Assembly: GCA_963810755.1 (NCBI GenBank)
Contig: CAWEOP010000006.1
Coordinates: forward strand, 372,001 to 436,000
From: FEN-1219 sp963810755
Lineage (GTDB): Bacteria > Pseudomonadota > Gammaproteobacteria > Steroidobacterales > Rariloculaceae
DNA length: 64,000 nucleotides
Direction: 5' to 3'
Below the pieces are notes generated by a model. It saw only the letters and a list, made by a program, of their open reading frames with translations, did not search any database and was not told the origin of the DNA. The position numbers and the translations under genes were made by a program. Every line of letters starts with the position of its first letter. The first letter of the stretch is position 1. Shown here piece by piece: positions 53,633-62,852 of the stretch.

Positions 53633-54250
53633 ATGAGCTCCAGCGTCCCTAGGACTCCACTCCTATCCGCCCAGCTCGCACCCGAGGCCGCGAAGGCTCG
53701 AGATCGGATCCTCGCCGCGGCCTACGACCTGTTCTCCCGCAAAGGCATTCGCGCCGTCGGGATCGATGCGATCATCGAGCAATCCGGCGTCGCGCGCATG
53801 ACTCTCTACCGGCACTTCACGTCGAAAGAGCAGCTCGTGCTCGCGTTCCTCGAGCAGCGCGAGATGCTGTGGACGAGCGGCTGGCTACAGGCGGAAGTCA
53901 TGCGCCGCGCTCGCACGCCGCGCGATCGATTGCTCGCGATCTTCGACGTGTTCGCCGAGTGGTTCCAGCTCGAAGGGTTCGAAGGTTGCACGTTCATCAA
54001 CGTGCTGCTCGAGACTTCGCATACCGACGACAAGGTGCGTCGCGCCACCGTCGAATACCTCGCCCGGATCCGCGAATTCCTCGCGGGGCTCGCGCGCGAT
54101 GCCGGGATCCACGATGCCGACGCGTTCGCGCGCAAGTGGCACATCATGATGAAGGGCGCGATCGTCAGCGCGGCCGAGGGCGACCGCGAAGCCGGCGCAC
54201 GCGCCAAAGAGATCGCGACGCTCGTCATCGACGACGCACTCGCGCGCTAG
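53633..54250 (+). CDS. TetR-family transcriptional regulator
   Basis: Repressor of 205 residues. The N-terminal HTH (residues 20-65) reads ILAAAYDLFSRKGIRAVGID and IIEQSGVARMTLYRHFTSKE. The C-terminal ligand domain is of the common TetR_C type (EGFEGCTFINVLLE). It is divergent from DUF6152 copy 2 with 114 bases between; either that module or the cyclophilin gene may be its target. Confidence 0.9.
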   Translation: MSSSVPRTPLLSAQLAPEAAKARDRILAAAYDLFSRKGIRAVGIDAIIEQSGVARMTLYRHFTSKEQLVLAFLEQREMLWTSGWLQAEVMRRARTPRDRLLAIFDVFAEWFQLEGFEGCTFINVLLETSHTDDKVRRATVEYLARIREFLAGLARDAGIHDADAFARKWHIMMKGAIVSAAEGDREAGARAKEIATLVIDDALAR

Positions 54251-54434
54251 CTCGCACCCGGCCGGACCGGTTCCCGCGAAAGCGTTTTAGGTTCAATCGC
54301 GCTCGTACGAGGGGGCCGATCGCTTGCGCCGCGCGATTCGTCCCGAGCTCGCACGACGCCCCGCATTGCCAGCATCTCGACCCAGAAAACACCGGTGCTA
54401 TGCTCCGGGAGACGGCATCTGGGGACCCAATAAG

Positions 54435-55577
54435 ATGAAGACCGCATTCACCCTACAGATCGCGGCCGCGGCGATCGCCATCTCGAGCGCAGCCTTTGGG
54501 ACCGAAGTGGCGGTGTGCACCGACACCGGCCGTTTCGTGATCGAGCTCGCGGACGCGCAATCACCGAAGCACGTCGAGAACTTCCTGCGCTACGTGGACA
54601 TGTCGTATTACGCGGGTAAGGTGTTCCATCGGGTGATGCCGGGCTTCGTCGTCCAAGGCGGCGGCCTCGATCGGCAGTTGCGGGGCCGGCCCACGTTGCC
54701 GCCCGTGCCGAACGAATCGAGCAACGGCCTGAGCAACGTGCGCGGCTCCGTGGCCGCGGCGCGGACGACGGATCCGAATTCCGCCACGTCCCAGTTCTTC
54801 GTGAACCTCGAGGACAACACCGCGCTCGACGCCGGCGCCAACCCGGGGTACACGGTGTTCGGACGCGTCAAGGAAGGCATCCAAGTCGTCGACGCCATCA
54901 GCCGGCTGCCGACCGGCGCCTCGGGACCGCTCAAGGCCGACGTGCCGATGCCGCTCGTGGTGATCAAGTCGATCTCGAGGCTCGACGCGGACGCGCTCGC
55001 GGGACTGCCCGAGGAAGGGCGCGAAGCGGCGATCAAGCAACGAATCGCCGAGCTCGCGACCGCGGAGAATTACGAGGAGGCGCTGCGCTGGATCGGTCAC
55101 TACCGAGCGCTGTGCGGCACCGACGATCCCGCGATCTCCGTGACGGAAGCACAGGCCGCGCTCGCGCTGAAAGACCAGCGGCATGCCGTGTTCGTGCTCG
55201 AGGAGTACTTCGTCACGACGCAGCGCGACGACCCCTCCTACGACGCCGCGGTGGCGCTCTACGGCAGCGCGGTGCCCGAGAATCAGCAGAGCGCCGCGCA
55301 GCTCGCCGATGACTGCGTGGCTCCGGCGGCTCCGACGATCCCCGACGGTACTGCGGCAACGATGGAGCAGATGGTCACGGGCCAGGGCCAAGTGAAGCAG
55401 TACGTCTCGGCGGGCGAGATCTATCTCGCCTGCCTCGCGAAGATCATCGACAGCGAAGAGCGCAGCGCGGAGGAGCGGAACGCGGCCATCGGCGAGCACA
55501 ACCGAATGGTGTCTGCGATGGAGCAGACGGCGTCCGACTTCAACGCACAGATTCGCGCGTTCAAGGCAAAGCAATGA
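54435..55577 (+). CDS. Exported cyclophilin-type peptidyl-prolyl isomerase
   Basis: Periplasmic foldase of 380 residues. Signal peptide (IAAAAIAISSAAFG), a cyclophilin domain to about residue 175 with FHRVMPGFVVQGGG and SQFFVNLEDN, then a long helical extension of 200 residues not part of the classic fold. The Arg in FHRV and Gln in VVQGG are catalytic positions and are retained. The extension may bind a partner; its identity is unknown. Confidence 0.88.
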   Translation: MKTAFTLQIAAAAIAISSAAFGTEVAVCTDTGRFVIELADAQSPKHVENFLRYVDMSYYAGKVFHRVMPGFVVQGGGLDRQLRGRPTLPPVPNESSNGLSNVRGSVAAARTTDPNSATSQFFVNLEDNTALDAGANPGYTVFGRVKEGIQVVDAISRLPTGASGPLKADVPMPLVVIKSISRLDADALAGLPEEGREAAIKQRIAELATAENYEEALRWIGHYRALCGTDDPAISVTEAQAALALKDQRHAVFVLEEYFVTTQRDDPSYDAAVALYGSAVPENQQSAAQLADDCVAPAAPTIPDGTAATMEQMVTGQGQVKQYVSAGEIYLACLAKIIDSEERSAEERNAAIGEHNRMVSAMEQTASDFNAQIRAFKAKQ

Positions 55578-55884
55578 GCGCGTCGCCCTCGGGACCCGTC
55601 GCGGTTCGCCGACGCCGTCGCATTCGCGCACTCCGCGCGTAACCCTCTGTCGATCCCTGCTTTTTCGAGCGCGGCCCGGAGCGGCGCGCGGCGCACGCGC
55701 GTGAACGCGTCGCGGTGTGCCGACACTTTTTCGCGGCGCGCGCGCGGGCTAGACCGATAACTCCCTGATTTTGCGACGGCGCGTCGCAGTGGCACGAAGC
55801 GTGCTTCGCAACGCTCGCATCGACGCGACGCGCCATGCGCCGCTCGAGACGAACGAATTTCCTAAGTAGTCAGGGAGGAACAGC
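55578..55884 (+). other. Intergenic region, nothing recognised
   Basis: The 307 bases between the cyclophilin and DUF1111 genes hold no plausible gene. A weak AGGGAGGAACAGC ribosome site lies just before the DUF1111 start. No hairpin with a T tract was found; the sequence is GC-rich with many short CGCG repeats. Confidence 0.4.
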
Positions 55885-57222
55885 ATGCGCAAAGCCACTG
55901 TGCTATTGACCGCAGCCGCGCTCGTGACGTCGGCGCTCGTCGTCGACTCCGCAGCTGCGCAAACGAACCGTCGCGAGCGCTTTCGCGCCCGCGGCACCAC
56001 CGAGAACGAGGAGGCGACGGCAGCGGAGCAAGCCCGCCAGCCGGTTCGCCGGTTCACCGAAGCGCCGACCGGCTTCGACAACGTGACGAACGGCTTCCTG
56101 AGGCAGGGTCCGGAGTTCGACACGATCGACGAGGACACCGTCGTCGCGCTGCGCTCGTTCAACGACAACCGCTTCATCTTCGAGGAGTTCGAGACGAACG
56201 AGGACGGCTTGGGACCCGTCTACAACGCGCAGAGTTGCCGCGAATGCCACCAGAACGTCGCGACGGGCGGAGCGAGCCAAGTGGCCGAGCACCGCACGGG
56301 GCACCTCGACGGCGACGTGTTCTTCGAGTCGCTCGGCGGATCGCTAGTGCATTCGAGAGCCACGAACCCGAACATCGTCGAACGCGTGCTCTACGAGGAC
56401 AGCATCCGCACCTTCCGGATCTCGACGAATACGCTCGGCGACGGCTTCGTCGAGGCGATCTCGAACCTCGCGATCCTCGCGGTGCGGGCGGCGCAGCCGG
56501 CGGCCATGCGCGGCTCGGCCGTACCCGCGCCCGTGCTCGAGGCGAACGGCCAGGTGCGCATCGGACGGTTCGGCTGGAAGAGTCAGCACGCGAGCCTGCT
56601 GTCGTTCGCCGCAGACGCCTACCTGAACGAGATGGGCATCACGACGCCGCTGTTCCCCGAGGAGAACACGTCGAGCGGCATCAACGTCGGGTTCGGCACC
56701 GAGTACGACCCCGTGCCCGAGCCCGAGGACGACGGCGTCGACGTGCAGGCGTTCGCGGACTTCATGCGGTCGACGAAGGCGCCGTCCCGCGGCCCGATCA
56801 CACCCGAGGTACAGGCCGGCGAGACGATCTTCAACAACCTCGGCTGCGGCACGTGTCACACACCTACGTACAGAACGGTACCTCCGGGGACCAGGGTCAA
56901 CGGCGGGAAATTCACGATCCCCGAGGCGCTCGGCAACAAGATCATCCACCCGTACAGCGACTTCCTCATGCACGACATCGGCACGGGCGACGGCATCCCG
57001 GTCCAGCCGACGCCGGAATTCGCGGCGACCGCGAATCAGATGCGCACGGCGCCGCTTTGGGCGTTGCGCACGAGGAGCCGCTTGATGCACGACGGCCTCA
57101 CGTTCACGGAGCGCGAAGCGATCGAGCGTCACGCCGGCCAAGCGACGCCCGTGACCAATGCATACAAGGCGCTCAGCGACGCGGACAAGACACTGATGCA
57201 AGCGTTTCTCGACTCGTTATAG
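55885..57222 (+). CDS. Di-heme oxidoreductase, DUF1111 family
   Basis: Periplasmic c-type di-heme protein of 445 residues, of the putative thiol-oxidoreductase (DHOR) family. Signal peptide (LLTAAALVTSALVVDSAAA), heme motifs CRECH (Cys118) and CGTCH (Cys321), and TAPLWALRTRSRLMHDGLTF near the C-terminus, all as in the family. AGGGAGGA lies nine bases before the ATG. Partners are unknown; an electron-donating or peroxidase-like role is inferred. Confidence 0.9.
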   Translation: MRKATVLLTAAALVTSALVVDSAAAQTNRRERFRARGTTENEEATAAEQARQPVRRFTEAPTGFDNVTNGFLRQGPEFDTIDEDTVVALRSFNDNRFIFEEFETNEDGLGPVYNAQSCRECHQNVATGGASQVAEHRTGHLDGDVFFESLGGSLVHSRATNPNIVERVLYEDSIRTFRISTNTLGDGFVEAISNLAILAVRAAQPAAMRGSAVPAPVLEANGQVRIGRFGWKSQHASLLSFAADAYLNEMGITTPLFPEENTSSGINVGFGTEYDPVPEPEDDGVDVQAFADFMRSTKAPSRGPITPEVQAGETIFNNLGCGTCHTPTYRTVPPGTRVNGGKFTIPEALGNKIIHPYSDFLMHDIGTGDGIPVQPTPEFAATANQMRTAPLWALRTRSRLMHDGLTFTEREAIERHAGQATPVTNAYKALSDADKTLMQAFLDSL

Positions 57223-57308
57223 GGAGGGAGAAAACGGCGCGCTTCGCGTAACTCCCCGCGCGGAGCGCGCCGCGCAGCACGGCGCGCCGATGGAGTAAGA
57301 TCGCGCGC

Positions 57309-58856
57309 ATGAGCGTCGATCTGAAGAGTCAGCGCGCGAGCTCCGGCACACCTCACTCGGCGCGCGGCGTCATCGTGGGCCATCGCGTCGCCGGCAAGAT
57401 CGAGACGGGCGGAACGCGGCGCGCGCCGGTTTTCAATCCGGCGACGGGCGAGATCATCGCCGAGGCGGCGCTCGCGGATCGCGCGCAGGTCGATCGAGCC
57501 GTCGCCGCCGCCGCGGGCGCGTTCCCGAGCTGGAGCGAAACCGCGCCCCTGAAGCGCGCGCGCGTGCTGTTCAAATTCAAGGAGCTCCTCGACGCGAACC
57601 ACGACGTGCTCGCGGCTTCCGTCACGCGCGAGCACGGCAAGGTGCTCAGCGACGCGCGCGGCGAAGTCATGCGCGGCATCGAGGTCGTGGAGTTCGCCTG
57701 CGGAATTCCGCAGAGCCTCAAGGGCGAGCACAGCGACAACGTCGGCGGCGGCATCGACAATTGGTCGTTGCGTCAACCGCTGGGGGTTTGCGCGGGCATC
57801 ACGCCCTTCAACTTTCCGGCGATGGTTCCGATGTGGATGTTTCCCGTCGCCATCGCGTGCGGCAATACGTTCGTGCTGAAGCCGAGCGAGCGCGATCCGA
57901 GCCCCTCGCTGCTGCTCGCGGAGCTGTTCGAGCGCGCGGGGCTGCCGCCCGGCGTGCTCAACGTGGTGCAGGGCGACAAGGAGGCCGTCGACGCGCTACT
58001 CGAGCACCCCGACGTGTCGGCCGTGAGCTTCGTCGGCTCGACGCCGACTGCCGAGTACATCTACGGTCAGGGGACGCGCCGCGGCAAGCGCGTGCAGGCG
58101 CTCGGCGGCGCCAAGAACCACCTCGTCGTGATGCCCGACGCCGACCTCGATCAGACCGCCGACGCGCTCGTCGGGGCGGGCTACGGCTCCGCGGGCGAGC
58201 GCTGCATGGCGATCTCGGTCGCGGTCGTGGTCGGCAACGTCGCGGACACGCTGATCGCGAAGATCGCGGCGCGCATCAAGCGTCTCGAGGTCAACGACGG
58301 CGCCGTGACCGGCGCCGACATGGGCCCGCTCGTGAGCGCGGAGCATCGCGAGCGCGTGCGCGGCTACATCGACGACGGAGTGCGCGCCGGCGCGACCCTC
58401 GTCGTCGACGGGCGCAACGTGCGCGTCCCGGGCCGCGACAACGGGTTCTTCCTCGGGCCCACGTTATTCGACCACGTGCTCCCGGAGATGCGGATCTATC
58501 GTGACGAGATTTTCGGGCCCGTGCTCTCGATCGTGCGGGTGCCGGACTTCGCCGCGGCCGTCGAGCTCGTGAACTCGCACGAGTACGGCAACGGCGTCGC
58601 GTGCTTCACGAGCGACGGACGCGTCGCGCGCGAATTCACCCGCCGCGTCGAAGCGGGGATGGTCGGCATCAACGTGCCGATCCCGGTGCCCATGGCGTTC
58701 CACTCGTTCGGCGGCTGGAAGCGCAGCCTGTTCGGCGACCACCACATCTACGGCGAGGAAGGCGTGCGCTTCTACACGCGCTACAAATCCGTGATGCAGC
58801 GTTGGCCGGGCAGCGGAAGCAAAGGCCCCGAGTTCACGATGCCGACGAACGACTAA
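57309..58856 (+). CDS. mmsA: Methylmalonate-semialdehyde dehydrogenase (CoA-acylating)
   Basis: Aldehyde dehydrogenase of 515 residues that converts methylmalonate or malonate semialdehyde to propionyl- or acetyl-CoA in valine, thymine and inositol breakdown. MmsA-type motifs: GVCAGITPFNFPAMVPMWMF, FVGSTPTAEYIY, and catalytic Cys299 in GSAGERCMAISV, ending GVRFYTRYKSVMQRWP. Full length. It is first in a run with FAH, NTF2-like and pirin genes. Confidence 0.92.
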   Translation: MSVDLKSQRASSGTPHSARGVIVGHRVAGKIETGGTRRAPVFNPATGEIIAEAALADRAQVDRAVAAAAGAFPSWSETAPLKRARVLFKFKELLDANHDVLAASVTREHGKVLSDARGEVMRGIEVVEFACGIPQSLKGEHSDNVGGGIDNWSLRQPLGVCAGITPFNFPAMVPMWMFPVAIACGNTFVLKPSERDPSPSLLLAELFERAGLPPGVLNVVQGDKEAVDALLEHPDVSAVSFVGSTPTAEYIYGQGTRRGKRVQALGGAKNHLVVMPDADLDQTADALVGAGYGSAGERCMAISVAVVVGNVADTLIAKIAARIKRLEVNDGAVTGADMGPLVSAEHRERVRGYIDDGVRAGATLVVDGRNVRVPGRDNGFFLGPTLFDHVLPEMRIYRDEIFGPVLSIVRVPDFAAAVELVNSHEYGNGVACFTSDGRVAREFTRRVEAGMVGINVPIPVPMAFHSFGGWKRSLFGDHHIYGEEGVRFYTRYKSVMQRWPGSGSKGPEFTMPTND

Positions 58857-58939
58857 AGAACGAGATCGAATACGGCGCGCACGTACCCGCGTCGCCGCCC
58901 GTGCATGACTCATCATCCCGAAACATACGGAGCCCGAGC

Positions 58940-59953
58940 ATGAGGCTCGCCAGCGTGCGGTACCGCAACCGCGACCTCGTCGCGGCGGAGCTCGTGCCCG
59001 GCGAGCTCGTCGCAATCGATACTCTGCTCGCGCTGCCGGCCGCGGGAGCCGCGCGCGCGAACGGCTCGCCCGGCATGAAGATGCGCGACTTGATCCGCGG
59101 CGGCGTGCCGCTGCTCGACGCGCTGCGCGCGGCGCTCGCGGCTGCACGCGCCGACCGCTCCGTGGACAGGATTTCCGCAGCGGAGGTCACGTGGCATCCG
59201 CCGGTGCGCCGTCCCGGCAAGATCTGCGCGGTCGCGATGAACAACTCCTCGAGCAACGAGCGCAAGATCAGCGCGCCCGATCATCCGGCTTTTTTCTTGA
59301 AGCCCGCGTCGTGCCTCGTAGGTCACGGCCAACCGATTCGGATTAGGACCTACTACGGCAGCGTGCATCCAGAGCCCGAGCTCGCGCTCGTGATCGGGCG
59401 CGAGACGCGCGACGTCCCTGCGCGCCAGGCGCTCGAGTTCGTATTCGGCTACACGATCTTCAACGACATCACCGGCAACGGGATGCGCGCCGAAGACCGG
59501 TTCCACTACTGGGCGGTGTACGCCAAGAAAGGCAACCCGAGCGAGACCGAGCGCGTCGAGCAGCACCTGTCGTACGCGGGGCGCTACAAGGGCACCGACA
59601 CCTTCGGCGCGATGGGGCCGTGGCTCGTAACGACGGATGAGGTTGCGAACCCCGACGATCTCGGCGTGCAGTGCAAGGTCGGCGGCGAGATCGTTGCCGA
59701 GGACAGCACCCGCTATTACAACTACAAGGTGGCCGAGGTCGTGAGCTTCATCAGCCAATTCCATACTCTGCATGCCGGCGACGTCGTTTCCCTCGGCACG
59801 GCTTTCAAGCCCGCCGCAAATCGCAAGTCGATTCACCAAGCGAATTTCCAGACCGTTGCCGGCCCGGTCGAAATCACCATCGACGGTCTCGGTACGCAAG
59901 CGAATCCGGTGATCGTGGAGAATCGGGAGATCGGCGAATGGCGCCTCCGCTAG
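58940..59953 (+). CDS. Fumarylacetoacetate hydrolase-family protein
   Basis: A 337-residue FAH-fold enzyme, probably a C-C hydrolase, decarboxylase or hydratase in aromatic or sugar acid degradation. Motifs: VHPEPELALVIGRETRD (metal-binding Glu), FGYTIFNDITGNGM, and TFGAMGPWLVTTDEV. The N-terminal 90 residues form the usual FAH-associated domain. Its stop overlaps the next start by 16 bases. Confidence 0.88.
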   Translation: MRLASVRYRNRDLVAAELVPGELVAIDTLLALPAAGAARANGSPGMKMRDLIRGGVPLLDALRAALAAARADRSVDRISAAEVTWHPPVRRPGKICAVAMNNSSSNERKISAPDHPAFFLKPASCLVGHGQPIRIRTYYGSVHPEPELALVIGRETRDVPARQALEFVFGYTIFNDITGNGMRAEDRFHYWAVYAKKGNPSETERVEQHLSYAGRYKGTDTFGAMGPWLVTTDEVANPDDLGVQCKVGGEIVAEDSTRYYNYKVAEVVSFISQFHTLHAGDVVSLGTAFKPAANRKSIHQANFQTVAGPVEITIDGLGTQANPVIVENREIGEWRLR

Positions 59954-60414
59954 ACGATCTCGAGCGACTCAAGATCCGCGTCGCGCTCGAGGAGCTGAAC
60001 ACGGCGTTCTGCTACCACCTCGACCACGACGAGGTTGACGCGCTGCTCGAGCTCTTCACCGACGACGTGTTTTATACGCACGGGCCGCGCCGCACGAACG
60101 GCAAGGCGGAGCTCGAGCAGGTGTTTCGCAGCCGCACGGCGTCGAGCCCGCGCACGTCGCGGCACATGTACTCGGGTCTCAAGCTCGATATCGAGAGCGC
60201 GAACCGCGCGCGCGGGACGTCCGTCTGCATGACGTTCGGCCAAAACGGCACGGCGCCGCTCGCGCCGGCGATTCCGATCCTCGTCGCGGACTTCGTCGAT
60301 GTGTACGCGCGCGGCGCGGACGGGCGCTGGCGGTTTCAGGAGAAACACATTCATCGGATTTTCGTCGACTCGCTCGCGAGCGGCCCCGTCGGCCAGAAGG
60401 CGGCGGCGAAGTGA
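59938..60414 (+). CDS. NTF2/SnoaL-like protein
   Basis: A small alpha+beta protein of 158 residues. DDLERLKIRVALEELNTAFC and LDHDEVDALLELFTDDVFYT are the SnoaL-like start, close to ring-hydroxylating dioxygenase beta subunits and to small isomerases or hydratases. No alpha subunit lies nearby, so an isolated cyclase/isomerase or binding function is more likely. It overlaps the FAH gene and is in the same transcript. Confidence 0.78.
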   Translation: MAPPLDDLERLKIRVALEELNTAFCYHLDHDEVDALLELFTDDVFYTHGPRRTNGKAELEQVFRSRTASSPRTSRHMYSGLKLDIESANRARGTSVCMTFGQNGTAPLAPAIPILVADFVDVYARGADGRWRFQEKHIHRIFVDSLASGPVGQKAAAK

Positions 60415-60512
60415 TCGACGAGCCGCGCACCAGAACCAAGAAGATCGAGCGAACGCTGGCTCAATCAGCACGCGGAACGCGATCATCACGACGTCTTTCA
60501 AGGAGGTGAACC

Positions 60513-61418
60513 ATGAGCGTCCAGCCGAGCTACGAACCCGAATGCCTCGCGACCGGCGGCGCGATCGAGCTCGCGATCGAGGCGCGCATCCGCAGCCTCG
60601 GGGAGTTCGATGTGCGGCGCGTGCTCCCCGTGGCAAAGCGGCGCAACGTCGGGCCGTTCGTCTTCTTCGATCACATGGGCCCCGCCGTATTCCCGCCCGG
60701 CAAGGGCATCGCCGTGCGGCCGCATCCGCACATCGGGCTCGCGACGATTACGTATCTCTTCGAAGGTGAGATCATGCACCGCGATAGCCTCGGTTTCGCC
60801 CAGCTGATCCAGAGACGCGCGGTGAACCTGATGACCGCCGGGAGCGGAATCGTCCACTCCGAGCGCGCGAGCGACGATCTCGCGACTACTTCCCGCTTGC
60901 ACGGCATCCAATCCTGGATGGCACTGCCCGTCGAGCTCGAGGAAATGGCGCCGAGCTTCATCCACTACCCCGCGGCGACGCTCCCCGAGCTCGACGTCGA
61001 CGGCTGCGCGGTTCACGTGATCATGGGCAGCGCGTTTGGCCGCGATTCGCCAGTCGCGACCTATTCGCCCACGCTATATCTCGAGGTCGAGATGCCGAAG
61101 GGAGCGCGCTTCGTTCTTCCAGCGGGGCACGCGGAGCTCGCCGCCTACATCGTCTCGGGGCTCGTGCAAATCGACGGCCATGATCACGCGGAGGGCGTGA
61201 TGGCGGTAGCGCGTGCAGGTGCCGCACCTTCCCTCACCGCCAGCGCCGACAGTCGCGTCATGGTGATCGGCGGCGAGCCGCTCGGACAGCGCCACATTTG
61301 GTGGAACTTCGTATCGAGCTCGAAGGAGCGGATCGAGCGCGCGAAGCAGGACTGGCGGGACGGCCGCCTCGGCAAGGTCGAGGGCGACGACGAGTTCATC
61401 CCGTTGCCTGAATCCTGA
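60513..61418 (+). CDS. Pirin-family protein
   Basis: Bicupin of 301 residues. The metal site in the first cupin is RPHPHIGLATITYLFEGEIM with HRDS (His, His, Glu), and the classic VNLMTAGSGIVHSERA follows. Some pirins are quercetin dioxygenases, others bind regulators; activity here is unknown. It follows the NTF2-like gene by 98 bases and has AAGGAGGTG nine bases upstream, so translation should be efficient. Confidence 0.92.
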   Translation: MSVQPSYEPECLATGGAIELAIEARIRSLGEFDVRRVLPVAKRRNVGPFVFFDHMGPAVFPPGKGIAVRPHPHIGLATITYLFEGEIMHRDSLGFAQLIQRRAVNLMTAGSGIVHSERASDDLATTSRLHGIQSWMALPVELEEMAPSFIHYPAATLPELDVDGCAVHVIMGSAFGRDSPVATYSPTLYLEVEMPKGARFVLPAGHAELAAYIVSGLVQIDGHDHAEGVMAVARAGAAPSLTASADSRVMVIGGEPLGQRHIWWNFVSSSKERIERAKQDWRDGRLGKVEGDDEFIPLPES

Positions 61419-61476
61419 GCTGCAGCAGTAGGTTGCGCGCGTCTTGCGCCGAATCGCGTCGCGAGGATTCGGCCCG

Positions 61477-61529
61477 TTGACGGGGCCCTCAGCCGGTAGT
61501 ATCTTTAATTTCAGTAACGACAGAAATTA
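61477..61529 (+). promoter_or_regulatory. Promoter and operator of GbsR-type regulator gene
   Basis: TTGACG (61477-61482) and TATCTT (61500-61505) have a 17-base spacer. At the expected start of transcription is a near-palindrome TAATTTCAGT-AACG-ACAGAAATTA (61506-61529). A second copy of the same pattern precedes the next gene, which makes this the likely autoregulatory operator of the regulator encoded immediately downstream. Confidence 0.7.
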
Positions 61530-61549
61530 CAGATCAACGAGGCGCCGCC

Positions 61550-62107
61550 ATGAAGCTGACACCGATGATGGAACGCTACGTCCTCCATTGGGGCGAGATG
61601 GGCACGCGGTGGGGCGTCAACCGCACGGTCTCGCAAATCCACGCCCTACTCTATCTCGCGCCGCGCGCACTGCCCGCCGAGGAGATCGCGGAGACGCTCG
61701 GAGTCGCACGCTCCAACGTCAGCACCAGCCTCAAGGAGCTCCAGTCCTGGGGGCTCGTCGCGATCACCCACGTGATGGGCGACCGGCGTGATCACTTCGC
61801 GATCAAAGGCGATACGTGGTCGATGCTCACGACGATCATGGAGCAGCGTAAGCGCCGCGAGATCGAGCCGACGCTATCGCTGCTTCGGCAATGCGTGCTG
61901 GAGCTCGAGAGCGACCGCGAGACGCCGACCGAAGTGAAGACGCGGATCGGGGAGATGCTGAGCTTCATGTCGACGCTCACCGATTGGTTCGATCAGGTGA
62001 AGACGTTGCCGCGGCCCACGCTGCTCGCGCTGCTCAAGATGGGCACGAAGATCGCGCAGCTCGTCCCGAAAAGCGTCGTCCGCAGGCTGCAGACCGGAGG
62101 CCGCTAA
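61550..62107 (+). CDS. GbsR/MarR-type transcriptional regulator
   Basis: Winged-helix regulator of 185 residues, close to the GbsR group (HWGEMGTRWGVNRTVSQIHA, LYLAPRALPAEEIAETLGVA, RSNVSTSLKELQSWGLVAI). The C-terminal part is a helical dimerisation domain. The regulator is encoded next to two copies of the palindrome ATTTCWGT-n4-ACWGAAAT and likely represses both itself and the DUF4166 operon. Ligand unknown. Confidence 0.88.
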   Translation: MKLTPMMERYVLHWGEMGTRWGVNRTVSQIHALLYLAPRALPAEEIAETLGVARSNVSTSLKELQSWGLVAITHVMGDRRDHFAIKGDTWSMLTTIMEQRKRREIEPTLSLLRQCVLELESDRETPTEVKTRIGEMLSFMSTLTDWFDQVKTLPRPTLLALLKMGTKIAQLVPKSVVRRLQTGGR

Positions 62108-62128
62108 CAGCCGAAAAATTTGCCCGGT

Positions 62129-62150
62129 GATTTCTGTCTATACTGAAATT
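62129..62150 (+). promoter_or_regulatory. Operator and -10 of DUF4166 operon
   Basis: ATTTCTGT-CTAT-ACTGAAAT (62130-62149) matches the regulator-gene operator: same arms, same four-base spacer. A TATACT box (62139-62144) lies inside it, 21 bases before the DUF4166 start codon, so repressor binding would directly exclude RNA polymerase. GGAAA at 62153-62157 is a ribosome site. Confidence 0.68.
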
Positions 62151-62164
62151 ACGGAAACGCAAAA

Positions 62165-62851
62165 ATGACCACGCTACCGCTCGCAAGCCCTACCGCTGCG
62201 GCGCCGCGCGGCCTCGAAGAGGCGCGGGGATTCCGGCCGCTGCATTACGAAACCCTACTCGGCCCCACGGCATGGGGACGGCTACCGCTGGCGGTGCGCG
62301 AACGCTTCGCGGCGCACGAGGCGCACTGGGCCGGCGCGATGACGCTGCACGCGAGCTTCTGCGGTCGCTGGGTTGCGCGGCTCTGCAAGCTCGTCGGTTC
62401 GCCGCTGCCACCGGCCTCGGACGAGCCCGTGCCGGCGACGGTACGCGTCGAGCGCGATCCCGCGACCGGGGGGAGCCGTTGGATTCGTCGCTACGAGTTT
62501 CCGTGCCGCGCCGTCGAGATCCGATCGGTGAAATCCGTCGACGCCGGCGGGCACATGATCGAGCGGCTCGCGATGGGTCTGCGCATGGAGCTCGACCTGC
62601 ACACCGACGACGGCGCGCTGCACTTCATCGCGACGGGCTACCACCTCGAGATTCCGCGCCCGAGGTTCATGCGCGGGCTTCTCCGGCGACCGCCGCGCCT
62701 GCGATTCCCGGCATGGTGGCTGCCGGGCGAAACGCACGTCGTCCATCGCGATCTCGGCGACGGCCGCTTCCGTTTCACGATGTCGATCCGCCACGCGTGG
62801 CTCGGCGAGCTGTTTCACCACGACGGCGTGTTCCATTCGACCGGAGGTTGA
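62165..62851 (+). CDS. DUF4166 protein
   Basis: A 228-residue protein with the DUF4166 features: HYETLLGPTAWGRLPLAVRE, a conserved TVRVERDPATGGSRWIRRYE, and GYHLEIPRPRFMRGLLRRPP. Function is unknown; DUF4166 genes are often adjacent to or fused with saccharopine-dehydrogenase-like or SDR genes. The stop is one base before the epimerase start, so translation is coupled. Confidence 0.85.
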   Translation: MTTLPLASPTAAAPRGLEEARGFRPLHYETLLGPTAWGRLPLAVRERFAAHEAHWAGAMTLHASFCGRWVARLCKLVGSPLPPASDEPVPATVRVERDPATGGSRWIRRYEFPCRAVEIRSVKSVDAGGHMIERLAMGLRMELDLHTDDGALHFIATGYHLEIPRPRFMRGLLRRPPRLRFPAWWLPGETHVVHRDLGDGRFRFTMSIRHAWLGELFHHDGVFHSTGG

Positions 62852-62852
62852 C

